The position numbers and the translations under genes are program-made. A stretch of 64,000 bases of DNA from Calothrix sp. NIES-4105 (GTDB taxonomy: Bacteria > Cyanobacteriota > Cyanobacteriia > Cyanobacteriales > Nostocaceae). The stretch lies in NCBI RefSeq assembly GCF_002368415.1, contig NZ_AP018290.1:6935717-6999716 (forward strand). The letters run 5' to 3'. Positions 7,101 to 15,533 of this stretch are shown here, in pieces (within the stretch, counting starts at the first letter, position 1; each line of letters opens with the position of its first letter). The notes beneath the pieces are model-generated. The model had not been told where the DNA came from. It saw nothing but the letters and a program-made list of their open reading frames with translations, and made no database searches.

Positions 7101-10086
7101 ATATATGGATGACATAAGCTTTTACTTGATCGGCATTAAGTATCTGCACCAAATTCAAAGCAAGTTTACCAAAGAGATAACCCGATTCAATCTCTCCCAA
7201 GACTCCGCAAAGAATTACTCCATAACCAGCATAAGCAGGCGCCGATATGTCAATATTGCCGTATTTTACCGATAACATTACTGCTTTAAAGACAATTATT
7301 GGAAATAAATTAGGAATCGAGATATAGGCAGCAGAACTTATTTTATTTAGAATCTGCATAGCTGCTTTTTTCTCAGGCTCAATCATTGTAGGCAGGTGAA
7401 TCAAATCATCAATTCGTTTACCAAACAAAACTAATTTTGTCTCTAAGAAAGAGAGTAAAATATCTAACTGAGTTGGCTTTTTTCGCAACCGTATTCCCAA
7501 TAATTTCAGAACTGTTAATCCAGTGTCAACTGCCTCCTGTAGTTTGCGCTGTGCTACATAGGCAGAAATTTTTACTTCATAAACTTTTACTTTATCCAGT
7601 AGTACTTTAGCGTGTCGCAGTACAATGGAAATCAATTTTTCCATCTCCTCAAATTGACCGCACAAGTACGCTGTTTCTACGGCTTCTACATATAAAGCTA
7701 GTGTAATATCATACTGTGTCTGCCATGTATTAACAGCTAATAATTTTAAGCCGTATGTTAGGTATATAAAGGCGGGTTGATAAGCGGCGCCTGCTTTAGC
7801 TTTCTTACCAGCGATGAGATTTAAGTTAGCTAATTCCAAACGATCTTTTTGAGATTCAAGTAATTCAATCCCAAAATTTAGTTGATTAACAATATCAAAC
7901 ACTCGATCAAATATTGTGTCTTCACGCTCTTGTTGTGTATTATGTTGTGAGATATTATTTAAAAGCAATCGCCCGATAGAGAGGTGAATAGATTTTTTGC
8001 GGTTTTCTGAAATGAGAAGATAGGCGCCTTGTTGGATACGGTCGTGAACAAATTTGTAAGCTACACTTAACTCAGCTAGATTTCGGTCTGTTTGCAGAAA
8101 TTTATAATCGTCCCCAATGGGTACAATGAAGCCATCTTGAATAGCCGACCATAACTGATGAGCCGTCTCTTTCTGGGATTTTTGATTGACAATTGAGAGA
8201 GTTTTCAAGTCAAAAGAGTTGCCAATACAAGCGGCTAACTTTAAACTCTCTTGCGTTTCTTCTGGTAAATGTTTAATTTTACCCCTAATTAATTCAACGA
8301 CATTATCTGTAATGTCTCGTTGCTGAATTGACTCTAAATCCCACTCCCATTTTCTCTGGTTAATATCAAAGTATAATAGATGTTCTGTATAAAGTAATTT
8401 TAAAAATTCATTGACAAAGAAGGGATTGCCCTGAGTTTTGGCAAAAACTAATTTTGCTAAAGGCTTTTGGGCGCCATTGCAATTTAAGGTATCGCCAATT
8501 AATTGATTAACATGATTTAAAGTTAAAGGTGAAAGCGAAATATGATTGACAGGTACTCTTTGCTTTTGTATTGATGATAATATTGTCATTAACGGATGTG
8601 CGTCGCTGACTTCGTTATCTCGATAGGCGCCAATCAAAAAAAGATATCGGGTATCGGTATCTGTGATTATCATCTGTATTAACTTTAGAGTCGCTAAGTC
8701 TGCCCACTGAAGGTCATCCAAAAAAATGACTAAAGGATGCTCTTTTTGACAAAAAACACGGATGAAGTTTAGAAATACTAAATTAAAGCGATTTTGTGCT
8801 TCTTGAGACGGTAATTCCTTAGCGGCAGGTTGAGAGCCAATAATTAGTTCAACTTCTGGAATGACATTAATAATAATTTGCCCGTTAACTCCGACAGCGG
8901 CTATAATTTTTTCTCGCCACTTTTGCACTTGGTCTACGCTTTCTGTAAGTAATTGGCGTACCAATTCTTGAAAAGCAATAGCGACTGCTCTATAGGGAAT
9001 ATCCCTTTGAAACTGGTCGAATTTTCCAGCAATAAAGTAAGCTTTTTGGCAAGTAGTAGGTTTATACATTTCCTTTACTAAAGCCGATTTACCAATACCT
9101 GAATATCCCGAAACTAGCATGAGTTCGGTTTTTCCTTGACGAACCCGCTCACAAGCTGTTAATAATTTCTCAATTTGTTGTTCTCTTCCATAAATATTTT
9201 GAGAGATTTTAAATTGGACGGAAAAATCTTTTTTACCAATCGGAAAGATTTCTATCTTACCACCCCTATATTGATCAAGACAGGTTTCTAAATCGGCTTT
9301 GATACCATATGCACTTTGATAGCGCTCTTCAGCAGTTTTTGCCATTAGTTTTATGACAATTGCCGAAAGTGCTTTACTGATTTCTGGATTGATTTCATGG
9401 GGTGGTACGGGAAGTTTTGCAATATGACAATGGACTAACTCCATTGGATCAGTGGTTTCAAAAGGCAATTTGTTTGTGAGGAGTTCATAAAATGTTGCAC
9501 CAAGAGAGTAAAAATCTGTACGATAATCGATATGCCGATTCATCCGACCTGTCTGTTCGGGAGAAATATAAGCTAGTGTCCCTTCTAAAACATTAAGACT
9601 TTTGAGATAGGTATTTTCTTGGGGTAGAACAGTGGATATACCAAAGTCAATTATTTTTAACTGTCGCGTTTGAGAATTAAAGACAATATTAGACGGGTTA
9701 ATATCTTTGTGAATAATATTTTTTTGATGCAGTTTAGCTAAATTATCTGTAATTTGGATAGCAAGGTGTAAAAATTCTAAGCAAGAAAAAAAACGACTTC
9801 CCAATAGTATTTTTAAGGACTCCCCCCCAAAATCCTCCAACAACATAACTAGTGTGTTTTGGTATTTTCGCAACTCATAGGCTTTAATCGCTCCATCTAA
9901 GTTGAGACTGGAAGTTATTTCGTACTCCTGATGATAGCGGTAGAGTTCGCTACTGTTCGGGTAATCCTCTTTGAGGAGTTTCAAAATTACAGGTTGACTA
10001 TTTTTCACCTGCATACCTCGGTATACAAGTGAATTAGCACTTTCGTAGATTTGGGCGGAAATATTGATATCTGGCAGTGAAATCAT
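4102..10086 (-). CDS. Trifunctional Ser/Thr kinase - ATPase - GAF - hybrid histidine kinase
   Basis: This 1994-residue signalling protein combines two kinase types, as in the HstK-like family of heterocystous cyanobacteria. Residues 1-270 are a Hanks-type Ser/Thr kinase (K36, HKDINPSN with D128, DFG 147-149). Residues ~298-620 are an AAA/STAND-type ATPase with Walker A (GYSGIGKS, 327-334) and Walker B (VIFLDDLQWAD). A long helical, TPR-like stretch of ~650 residues follows, then GAF (~1330-1480), HisKA with H1527, HATPase (N, G1 and G2 boxes readable) and a receiver with D1835. The last ~90 residues form a helical tail also found in the kinase at 39149-41959. No membrane segments are seen. 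It is probably a cytoplasmic integrator of small-molecule signals; the ligand is unknown. Confidence 0.92.
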   Translation of the reverse strand: MISLPDINISAQIYESANSLVYRGMQVKNSQPVILKLLKEDYPNSSELYRYHQEYEITSSLNLDGAIKAYELRKYQNTLVMLLEDFGGESLKILLGSRFFSCLEFLHLAIQITDNLAKLHQKNIIHKDINPSNIVFNSQTRQLKIIDFGISTVLPQENTYLKSLNVLEGTLAYISPEQTGRMNRHIDYRTDFYSLGATFYELLTNKLPFETTDPMELVHCHIAKLPVPPHEINPEISKALSAIVIKLMAKTAEERYQSAYGIKADLETCLDQYRGGKIEIFPIGKKDFSVQFKISQNIYGREQQIEKLLTACERVRQGKTELMLVSGYSGIGKSALVKEMYKPTTCQKAYFIAGKFDQFQRDIPYRAVAIAFQELVRQLLTESVDQVQKWREKIIAAVGVNGQIIINVIPEVELIIGSQPAAKELPSQEAQNRFNLVFLNFIRVFCQKEHPLVIFLDDLQWADLATLKLIQMIITDTDTRYLFLIGAYRDNEVSDAHPLMTILSSIQKQRVPVNHISLSPLTLNHVNQLIGDTLNCNGAQKPLAKLVFAKTQGNPFFVNEFLKLLYTEHLLYFDINQRKWEWDLESIQQRDITDNVVELIRGKIKHLPEETQESLKLAACIGNSFDLKTLSIVNQKSQKETAHQLWSAIQDGFIVPIGDDYKFLQTDRNLAELSVAYKFVHDRIQQGAYLLISENRKKSIHLSIGRLLLNNISQHNTQQEREDTIFDRVFDIVNQLNFGIELLESQKDRLELANLNLIAGKKAKAGAAYQPAFIYLTYGLKLLAVNTWQTQYDITLALYVEAVETAYLCGQFEEMEKLISIVLRHAKVLLDKVKVYEVKISAYVAQRKLQEAVDTGLTVLKLLGIRLRKKPTQLDILLSFLETKLVLFGKRIDDLIHLPTMIEPEKKAAMQILNKISSAAYISIPNLFPIIVFKAVMLSVKYGNIDISAPAYAGYGVILCGVLGEIESGYLFGKLALNLVQILNADQVKAYVIHIFNSFIGHWQDAGKHSLKPLLEGYRIGIETGNLEHAAYSAMTYCQYSCLINQELAFVEQDIAKYIDAVKKINQEQTVRNLSLYRQVVLNLLGSENPYCLINESFDETTIIPLALEANDYGILFDLYSFKHILCYLFGEYQQALENSTLAEKYIDGGLSLLAVPILYFYDSLTRLALYPSASKSQQKRLYSKVKANQKKIKKWAHFAPRNHLHKFYLVEAERYRVLGENTKAMDLYELAIVSAKENEYLNEESLANELAAKFYLGWGKEKIAQTYFKEAHYCYTRWGAMAKVKDLEKRYGQFIKNFTTVNAPIDTRSSLPNRSTGNHLEEALDIATLMKAASAIASEIELDKLLTTLMKILLENAGAQTGYLILESQKELRLVASGNAENEQIAVLQSIPIETCLPTSIIYYVARTKESIVLGSQKNENPSFQQDACLAARQPKSILCAPLLNQGLLVGVVYLENNLAQRVFTPERLEVIQLLSTQAAIALTNATYNQTLEIKVQERTDALIKASAQAEAANLAKSTFLANMSHELRTPLNAILGFSQLMSQDTNILQSQLENLNIIYRSGQHLLTLINQVLDLSKIEAGRMTKNENNFNFYTILANVEDMFSLKAKEQGLKLQFDCAADVPKYICTDELKLRQVLINLISNAIKFTTSGSVLVKVKREDSLESRIISFEVKDTGVGISANELENLFKPFVQTTSGQKMQEGTGLGLTISHQFVRLMGGEITVISNGKIFTPGASRELKDDTATTEGTTFKFYIQVAIADTDVIDTQPHHRVIALAPNQPEYRILVVDDNDYNRQLLVKLIKPLGFEVQEASNGQQAIEIWESWFPHLIWMDMRMPVMDGYEATKRIKGTTKGQATVVIAITASVLEKKAVILSAGCDDVVRKPFHKETIFDVMTKYLGVAYIYQDAAPLTLPCHGSVESLNLSGVLAAMPKRWIIKLHKAALDADSALVSRLIEEIPSSHTLELMTLRDWVNKFEFEKILDLTESLVGKQ

Positions 10087-10181
10087 GTTAACTTAAAATC
10101 GATGCACTATTCTAGCCTATTTCCGCAGTGCTACAAGTATGTTAGACAGAATAATAGGCTTTAATGGGCGTAGAAATATTA

Positions 10182-10280
10182 GCAACGGATGACTCTAGGA
10201 TGTAACGGATAGTTGATTTCAAAGAACGAGATTTTGTTTGTAACCAATAATTTATCCGTTACATCAATTGTATCCGTTGC
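10182..10280. repeat. CAACGGAT-family inverted repeat, copy 1
   Basis: The left arm is GCAACGGAT...TGTAACGGAT and the right arm is ATCCGTTACATC...TGTATCCGTTGC, so each arm contains two tandem CGGAT/ATCCG units. Other copies are at 19604-19675 and, interrupted, at 44113-44270. Confidence 0.8.
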
Positions 10281-10400
10281 AAACTGACCCACCGAATGGC
10301 AAGTCGGCGCCGAACTTTAACTTTCTTAACTCTTATCGTTGTGACCTCTGTGTATTTTTGGTAAAAAAATATACAAAAAAATCATTATATGAAGCAATGC

Positions 10401-10500
10401 GTAGTGGTCTGTGTCATTAATTTTGGCTGGTTGTATGGTGGCTTTTGCCGCACCTACGAGAGGTGTCTACTCCCCAAAACTTATGATACGGACTAGTAGT
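10401..10500. mobile_element. MITE-like element, ~26-bp imperfect terminal repeats, copy 1
   Basis: The left end reads GTAGTGGTCTGTGTCATTAA followed by TTTTGG. The reverse complement of the right end reads CTACTAGTCCGTATCATAAG followed by TTTTGG. The ~100-base element has no coding capacity. Two longer relatives, each carrying another repeat inside, lie at 43818-44080 and 44076-44310. Confidence 0.7.
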
Positions 10501-10620
10501 TTGTGTTCAAAGTGGTTCATTCCTCTGATGCCATAATTAACAAAACTTTACTAATTTCAACATAATAAATACTAAAATTTGAGTATTTATAATTGTAGTT
10601 AAATGTTTAAGTAAATTACA

Positions 10621-11880
10621 ATGAAATCACATGCAAATGCCAAGATAAATTTAATAATAATCCTTACAATAGCGATTATAATTATATCAATAATACTCTC
10701 ACCATTCAATTCAGTAACTGCCGCACGCAATGTGAATTTATATCAAAAAGCTCAACAGGCTCAGTCAGAGTTCTTAAAAAAACTTGAACCTCTTGTTAAT
10801 ATTGATTCTGGAACAGGTTATGCAGAAGGAATTACAAAGGTTGAAGATATTGTAATCGAACACTTAAAATTAATAGGCGCCCAAATTGAAACCACAAAAG
10901 CAACTACAGGTGTGGGAAGAAATATTATTGCAACAATTCAAGGAACTGGTAAAAGTAAAAAAAATATATTACTTCTTGCTCATTCCGATACTGTATTTAA
11001 AGAAAAAACTGCTGCCGAACGTCCATTTAAAATTGTAGATGGAAAAGCAAAAGGTCCAGGAGTAATGGACGATAAGGGAGGAATTATACTTGGTATCGAA
11101 GCGCTCAAAATATTAAAAGAAATAAATTTTAACAATTTTGGCAAAATAAGTTTTTTAATCAATCCAGATGAAGAAAAAGGTTCTAGAGGTTCGCGAGAGC
11201 TAATTAAGCAAATCGCTAAACAACATGATTATGCTTTAGTTTTAGAATTTGGTTCCCCACAAGATAAAGTAACTTCATGGCGAAAAGGAATTGGTAACTA
11301 TGGATTTGAGGTAAAAGGCAAAGCTGCTCATGCAGGCGCCGAACCGGAAAAAGGATGCAATGCTTTACTTGAAGCAGCTCATCAAACCCTACAAATGAAG
11401 AACCTTGCCAACCCAAGCAAACAAACAACTGTTAATTTTACTTTGTTTCAAGCAGGTGAGCGCGCGAACATCATTCCAGACACTGCAAAAGTTCAGGCAG
11501 ATGTGCGAGTATTAGAAGCAGTTGAATTCGATAGGTTAGAACGCGACTTTACAAAGATATCTCAAAACAAACTCCTGCCTTGTACCCAAATTAAAGTTGT
11601 CGCAGAACGAGGAAGACCTCCTTTTGCTCCTAACTCTAAAACCGATGCACTCGTTAAAAAAGCCCAAGCTATATATAAAGAAATTCAACTTAATCTTGGA
11701 GTTGAAGGCAGTGGTGGGGGTACAGATGGTAACTATGCTGCTGCTGTTGGTACTGCTACTCTTGATGCACTTGGCCCTGTAGGAGGTGGCGCCCATAGTT
11801 CCTCGGAATACATAGACTTGGAACGTATTGCACCCCGCATTTATTTGTTAACGAAACTTATCATGGATTTGGGAGCGTAG
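10621..11880 (+). CDS. M20-family zinc peptidase, glutamate carboxypeptidase-like, exported or membrane-anchored
   Basis: The 419-residue metallohydrolase belongs to the M20 family, closest in pattern to CPG2-type carboxypeptidases that remove a C-terminal glutamate or deacylate amino acids. The N-terminus has a basic start and one hydrophobic segment (~11-34) ending near an Ala-rich cleavage-like site, so export is likely. Metal and catalytic residues are readable: H121-x-D123, bridging D150 (GVMDDKGG), general base E184 with ligand E185 (NPDEEKGSRG), E209, and H392 near the C-terminus. The lid domain lies between, with HAGAEPEKGCNA. The gene stands alone between repeat-rich spacers. Substrate is not known. 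Confidence 0.85.
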   Translation: MKSHANAKINLIIILTIAIIIISIILSPFNSVTAARNVNLYQKAQQAQSEFLKKLEPLVNIDSGTGYAEGITKVEDIVIEHLKLIGAQIETTKATTGVGRNIIATIQGTGKSKKNILLLAHSDTVFKEKTAAERPFKIVDGKAKGPGVMDDKGGIILGIEALKILKEINFNNFGKISFLINPDEEKGSRGSRELIKQIAKQHDYALVLEFGSPQDKVTSWRKGIGNYGFEVKGKAAHAGAEPEKGCNALLEAAHQTLQMKNLANPSKQTTVNFTLFQAGERANIIPDTAKVQADVRVLEAVEFDRLERDFTKISQNKLLPCTQIKVVAERGRPPFAPNSKTDALVKKAQAIYKEIQLNLGVEGSGGGTDGNYAAAVGTATLDALGPVGGGAHSSSEYIDLERIAPRIYLLTKLIMDLGA

Positions 11881-11937
11881 GGTGGGCAGTGCCCACCTTA
11901 CCCTCTAAAAAAATTTAGGGCGGTATAATTCCGCCCA
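11881..11937. terminator. Two hairpins behind the peptidase gene
   Basis: GGTGGGCAGTGCCCACC (11881-11897) is a near-perfect palindrome starting right after the stop codon. It is followed by GGGCGG-TATAATT-CCGCCC (11918-11937). The first palindrome recurs identically at 15502-15518, also between convergent genes. A terminator role is likely at both places. Confidence 0.6.
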
Positions 11938-11964
11938 TAACGATTTATATATGGTATTACTACT

Positions 11965-12165
11965 TTATTTTAGTAACCGGGTTACTCTAATGTCATATTC
12001 AGTAGCTGTTGGATAGTCACTTCTAGCTTTAGTGAATGCCACCCCGTCAGCTTTTGATTTCGATTCCGCATCAACTTCGTAGCGCGTACTTCCTAAGCGC
12101 GCGGCGTTGCTTGTGTAGTCAGGAAATACTACAACATCAACGAACACTTCGTAGGTATGAACCAT
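11965..12165 (-). CDS. Small conserved hypothetical protein
   Basis: The 66-residue protein has no motif I recognise. It starts MVHTYEVFVDVVVFPDY and ends DIRVTRLLK. The alternation of hydrophobic and charged residues suggests a small beta-alpha-beta fold. There is no signal peptide and no membrane segment. GAGGTAGAAGC precedes the ATG on the minus strand and provides a usable ribosome site. Composition and codon use look like a real gene, and it stands alone between the peptidase and a long AT-rich spacer. No function can be given. Confidence 0.6.
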   Translation of the reverse strand: MVHTYEVFVDVVVFPDYTSNAARLGSTRYEVDAESKSKADGVAFTKARSDYPTATEYDIRVTRLLK

Positions 12166-12467
12166 GCTTCTACCTCGCTATGTGAAATGAAAAATTGGGA
12201 ATAAATCCAGTATATGAAAGTTTGATAATAGAGAGTTATCTATCAAGTAAATAAGAACAATTCTTTATAAGAGTTAAAGTACTACTTGCTCAACTTAAAC
12301 GAATGAAACATTTCATTAATAGCTCTATTTACACAATAAATGACGATAATATACCAAAAATGATTATTTCAACCTAATTTTCAATATTAGCATTAACAAC
12401 AAAATGTAAAGTTATGTATAGTAATCAAATACTTATATTTAGCAATTGTAATTGATTGCAACAATTT
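12166..12467. other. AT-rich intergenic region, nothing recognised
   Basis: About 300 bases of AT-rich DNA with no open frame of protein-like composition and no clear hairpin. It contains the upstream region of the small minus-strand gene at 11965-12165. Confidence 0.4.
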
Positions 12468-12659
12468 GATCCCCCCCAACCCCCCTTGATAAGGCTGCCG
12501 TGTACACACATCTTTAATAACCCCTTCTTTTCCCCCCTTCGTGCCCTTTGTGTTCAAAGTGGTTTATCTCTTTAAAAAACCACGCTCGTCACAAAGAACA
12601 CAAAGAAAGAGAAGAAAAAGAGACTTATGTGTACACGGTAGGGGGGGCTAGGGGGGATC
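12468..12659. mobile_element. 192-bp MITE-like inverted-repeat element with a nested repeat
   Basis: The outer arms begin GATCCCCCCC on the left and end GGGGGGATC on the right, and each carries CCGTGTACACA / TGTGTACACGG inside. Within the loop lies a second inverted pair, CCTTTGTGTTC (about 12545) and GAACACAAAG (about 12597), belonging to the dispersed TTTGTGTTC repeat family. The right arm ends six bases before the speA stop codon, so it may also terminate speA transcription. Open frames across it are artefacts of the arms. Confidence 0.7.
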
Positions 12660-12665
12660 AAAATC

Positions 12666-14690
12666 TTACGAAGAAAGATAAGTATATCTACTTAAGCTTT
12701 GTTCATAAGTTTGTAGTAACCTTTGTGATTCCGCTAAAGTAATGCGCTTTTCTTCGAGTGCTTTTTCACATCGCTGACGAATATTTTCTACCATGTCCTC
12801 AGCATCGTACTGCACGTAGCTAACAACCTCGCTCATCGTGTCACCTTTGACAACATGTTCGATTTGATATCCTTTGGGTGTTAGCTGAATGTGAACGGTG
12901 TTTGTATCGCCAAATAAGTTATGCAGGTTGCCCATGATTTCTTGATAGGCGCCATTCAAAAACATGCCAAGATAATAAGGTTCACCCTGTTTAAATGGAT
13001 GTAACTCTAATACAGGTTTAACATCGCGTAAATCAATAAAGTTATCGATTTTTCCATCGCTGTCACATGTTAAATCTGCCAATATTCCCCGTCGCGTTGG
13101 TTCTTCTCCTAAACGGTGAATGGGCATTATTGGAAATAATTGGTCAATTGCCCAACAATCAGGCGCCGATTGAAATACCGAAAAGTTGACATAATATATG
13201 GAAGCCATTATTTGTTCGAGGTCTTCCAATTCATCAGGCACGTATTCATGCTGCCGAGTTAAGTAAAGTATTTTATGGCAACATGCCCAGAACAAACGTT
13301 CGGCTTTCGCTCGTTCTGTCAGGCTAAAAATTCCCAACTTGAAGCGGCTAATTGCTTCATCTTTAAATTGGGTAGCGTCGTGATAAAGTTCTTGATAGTT
13401 TTCGTTGTTGATTGATTGATAAGTTTCCCAAAGATAATTAATAATGTGGGACTCACCGTCTTTTGGAGGTTCGGGTTGTTCGTGGGGGACTTCGCAGGTA
13501 CTAAGAACATCGAAAATCAATACTGATTGATGTGATGCAATCGCGCGTCCACTTTCACTAATTAATGTTGGTACTCCTATACCACGCTCGCTACAAGTAT
13601 CTTTTAACTCTGCCACAATATCGTTGGCATAGTTCTGCATGTTGTAGTTTTTCGAGGCGTAGAAGTTCGTTTGCGAGCCGTCATAGTCTACACCTAGACC
13701 ACCGCCAACATCAAGATACTTCATATTGGCGCCAAGTGCGGCTAGTTCTACGTAAATTTGACTAGCTTCTTGAATGGCATCTTTAATTACATGAATGGCT
13801 GAGATTTGCGAGCCAATATGGAAATGTAAAAGCTGTAAAGAATCTAACAAATCTGCCGCGCGCAGCTTATCAACAGCTTGGATAATTTCGGGGATGCTCA
13901 AACCAAATTTAGCACGGTCGCCCGATGAAGTACCCCAGCGTCCCATTCCTTGCGTACTAAGTTTCGCGCGTATACCTAAAATTGGTTTAATGCCCAGCTG
14001 AAGGTTTGCTTCGATTACTAAGTCAACTTCCTCAACCTGTTCAAGAACAATAATTGGGGTTTGCCCAAGTTTTATTGCCAGCATCGCCGTTTCAACGTAC
14101 TCGCGGTCTTTATAACCGTTACATACTAACAAGGCGCCGGGAGTATCGAGTAATGCTAAAGCAATCATTAACTCAGGTTTAGAGCCAGCTTCTAAACCAA
14201 ACTGATGAGGTTTACCGAACTTGACTAAATCTTCAATAAGATGTCGCTGCTGGTTGCATTTAACTGGGAACACACCACGGTATACACCAGGGTAATTATA
14301 ACGAGCAACCGCTTTCGCAAAACAAGCATTAAGACGCTCGATTCGGTCTTCCAAAATATCAGAGAATCGAATTAGTAACGGTAAACCTAAATTACGCTGC
14401 TTGAGTGCATTCACCAAATCATATAAATCTAGGGAACCACCTCTGTCACCTTTGGGAGAAACCGTAATATGACCGGCAGCGTTAATCGAAAAATAAGGCT
14501 GTCCCCATCCGTCAATCCTATATAAATCTTCACTATCTTCAATAGTCCAGTGACGACGGGGGGTATTTGGCGTACTACTCGGTAAAAGCAACTGTTTTTG
14601 CTTATTGTTTGAATTATGCAGCACAACTTTTTTACCGTTGGACGGAGGTTTGACCACCTCATCAGTCGTAGCAGTTGACTCAACACCCAT
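12666..14690 (-). CDS. speA: Biosynthetic arginine decarboxylase
   Basis: This 674-residue PLP enzyme of alanine-racemase-like fold (ADC/ODC group IV) converts arginine to agmatine, the first step of polyamine synthesis and an arginine-breakdown route in cyanobacteria. The PLP lysine is K144 in VFPVKCNQQ. Glycine-rich phosphate-binding sequence (LDVGGGLGVDYDG), HFHIGSQ and SESGRA motifs follow in the usual order. Length and the N-terminal WTIEDSEDLYRI stretch fit cyanobacterial SpeA. The first ~45 residues are a variable, low-complexity extension, as in relatives. It is transcribed towards the repeat element at 12468-12659. Confidence 0.95.
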   Translation of the reverse strand: MGVESTATTDEVVKPPSNGKKVVLHNSNNKQKQLLLPSSTPNTPRRHWTIEDSEDLYRIDGWGQPYFSINAAGHITVSPKGDRGGSLDLYDLVNALKQRNLGLPLLIRFSDILEDRIERLNACFAKAVARYNYPGVYRGVFPVKCNQQRHLIEDLVKFGKPHQFGLEAGSKPELMIALALLDTPGALLVCNGYKDREYVETAMLAIKLGQTPIIVLEQVEEVDLVIEANLQLGIKPILGIRAKLSTQGMGRWGTSSGDRAKFGLSIPEIIQAVDKLRAADLLDSLQLLHFHIGSQISAIHVIKDAIQEASQIYVELAALGANMKYLDVGGGLGVDYDGSQTNFYASKNYNMQNYANDIVAELKDTCSERGIGVPTLISESGRAIASHQSVLIFDVLSTCEVPHEQPEPPKDGESHIINYLWETYQSINNENYQELYHDATQFKDEAISRFKLGIFSLTERAKAERLFWACCHKILYLTRQHEYVPDELEDLEQIMASIYYVNFSVFQSAPDCWAIDQLFPIMPIHRLGEEPTRRGILADLTCDSDGKIDNFIDLRDVKPVLELHPFKQGEPYYLGMFLNGAYQEIMGNLHNLFGDTNTVHIQLTPKGYQIEHVVKGDTMSEVVSYVQYDAEDMVENIRQRCEKALEEKRITLAESQRLLQTYEQSLSRYTYLSS

Positions 14691-14937
14691 TTTTTACAAA
14701 ACCTCAATATTCACCCACGAATCTTAAATTTAACAAAATTCCACCGTATGTCCTGCACTTTCAAGAAGATTAATAACAGGTTAAGTAAATCGGAAGATGA
14801 ATATTTAACTGCACGCAGGGCGCCATGAAAATGTACCGAGAGATACTTTCTCATATAAACTTTTATTGGTCAATAATCAATGGTAGACTCGTTGCCGTTG
14901 AAAATTCACAATTTACCCATATTTGAGGAGTACAGCT

Positions 14938-15387
14938 TTGGAGCGCACATTCTTAGCAATAAAACCCGATGGCGTACAGCGTAAACTCGTCGGCGAAATT
15001 ATCCGCCGCTTTGAAACTAAGGGTTTTACCCTTGTTGGCTTGAAGTTCATGAATGTAAGTCGCGAATTAGCCGAAGCGCATTACGACGTTCACCGCGAAC
15101 GCCCTTTCTTCGGGAGCTTAATACAATTTATTACCTCTGGCCCAGTTGTAGCGATGGTATGGGAAGGTGATGGTGTTATTGCCTCTGCCCGTAAACTTAT
15201 CGGCGCCACCAACCCTCTCAACTCCGAACCAGGTACTATCAGGGGTGACTTTGGCGTAAATACTGGTCGTAATCTTATCCACGGTTCCGATGCTCCTGAA
15301 ACCGCACTTCATGAAATCTCTCTATGGTTTAAAGACGAAGAATTAGTTAACTGGGCGCCGGAAATTAAAGCCTGGTTGTACGAATAA
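14938..15387 (+). CDS. ndk: Nucleoside diphosphate kinase
   Basis: NDK transfers the gamma-phosphate from ATP to nucleoside diphosphates through a phosphohistidine. The active-site histidine is H115 in NLIHGSDA, with the KPDGVQR nucleotide-binding stretch at residues 9-15. The start is chosen at TTG 14938, which gives [12 protein letters not shown] and exactly 149 residues, the usual family length. GAGGAG lies seven bases upstream. An in-frame TTG at 14923 would place the Shine-Dalgarno sequence inside the gene and add five unneeded residues. The gene is monocistronic, ahead of repeat DNA. Confidence 0.95.
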   Translation: MERTFLAIKPDGVQRKLVGEIIRRFETKGFTLVGLKFMNVSRELAEAHYDVHRERPFFGSLIQFITSGPVVAMVWEGDGVIASARKLIGATNPLNSEPGTIRGDFGVNTGRNLIHGSDAPETALHEISLWFKDEELVNWAPEIKAWLYE

Positions 15388-15416
15388 GTATAGTTAGGAG
15401 GCGCGTCGGCGCGTCG

Positions 15417-15476
15417 GGGCGGGTTTATCTATATGCTGCGTTCAGAACGAAAATTTAGGTGAACCCGCCCGTACAG
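15417..15476. repeat. GGGCGGGTTTACC palindromic repeat, family B
   Basis: The left arm is GGGCGGGTTTATC and the right arm AGGTGAACCCGCCCGTACAG, around a ~25-base loop. Other copies: 18907-18970, 18971-19034 (tandem), 48169-48226, and a decayed one at 36813-36866. Confidence 0.8.
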
Positions 15477-15501
15477 TCGGCGCGGAGATGCGTAATTGTA
15501 C

Positions 15502-15518
15502 GGTGGGCAGTGCCCACC
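15502..15518. terminator. GGTGGGCAGTGCCCACC palindrome between convergent genes
   Basis: The 17-base palindrome is identical to the one at 11881-11897. It lies between the 3' ends of ndk and the TerC gene, 16 bases from the TerC stop, which fits a shared terminator. Confidence 0.55.
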
Positions 15519-15533
15519 CAGCCCTTTCAACTT

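Larger units (their letters stand above)
10087..10620. other. Intergenic region packed with repeats
   Basis: The 534-base spacer between divergent genes holds a CAACGGAT-family inverted repeat (10182-10280), a copy of the CTGTG...GGTAAAAA dispersed repeat (about 10336-10367) and a short MITE-like element (10401-10500). The remaining AT-rich 120 bases before 10621 presumably carry the peptidase promoter. No coding potential is evident. Confidence 0.6.

Noticed and set aside
12548-12742. 64-codon open frame upstream-antisense of speA end
   Set aside because: It is made of the 192-bp inverted-repeat element and runs antisense into speA.
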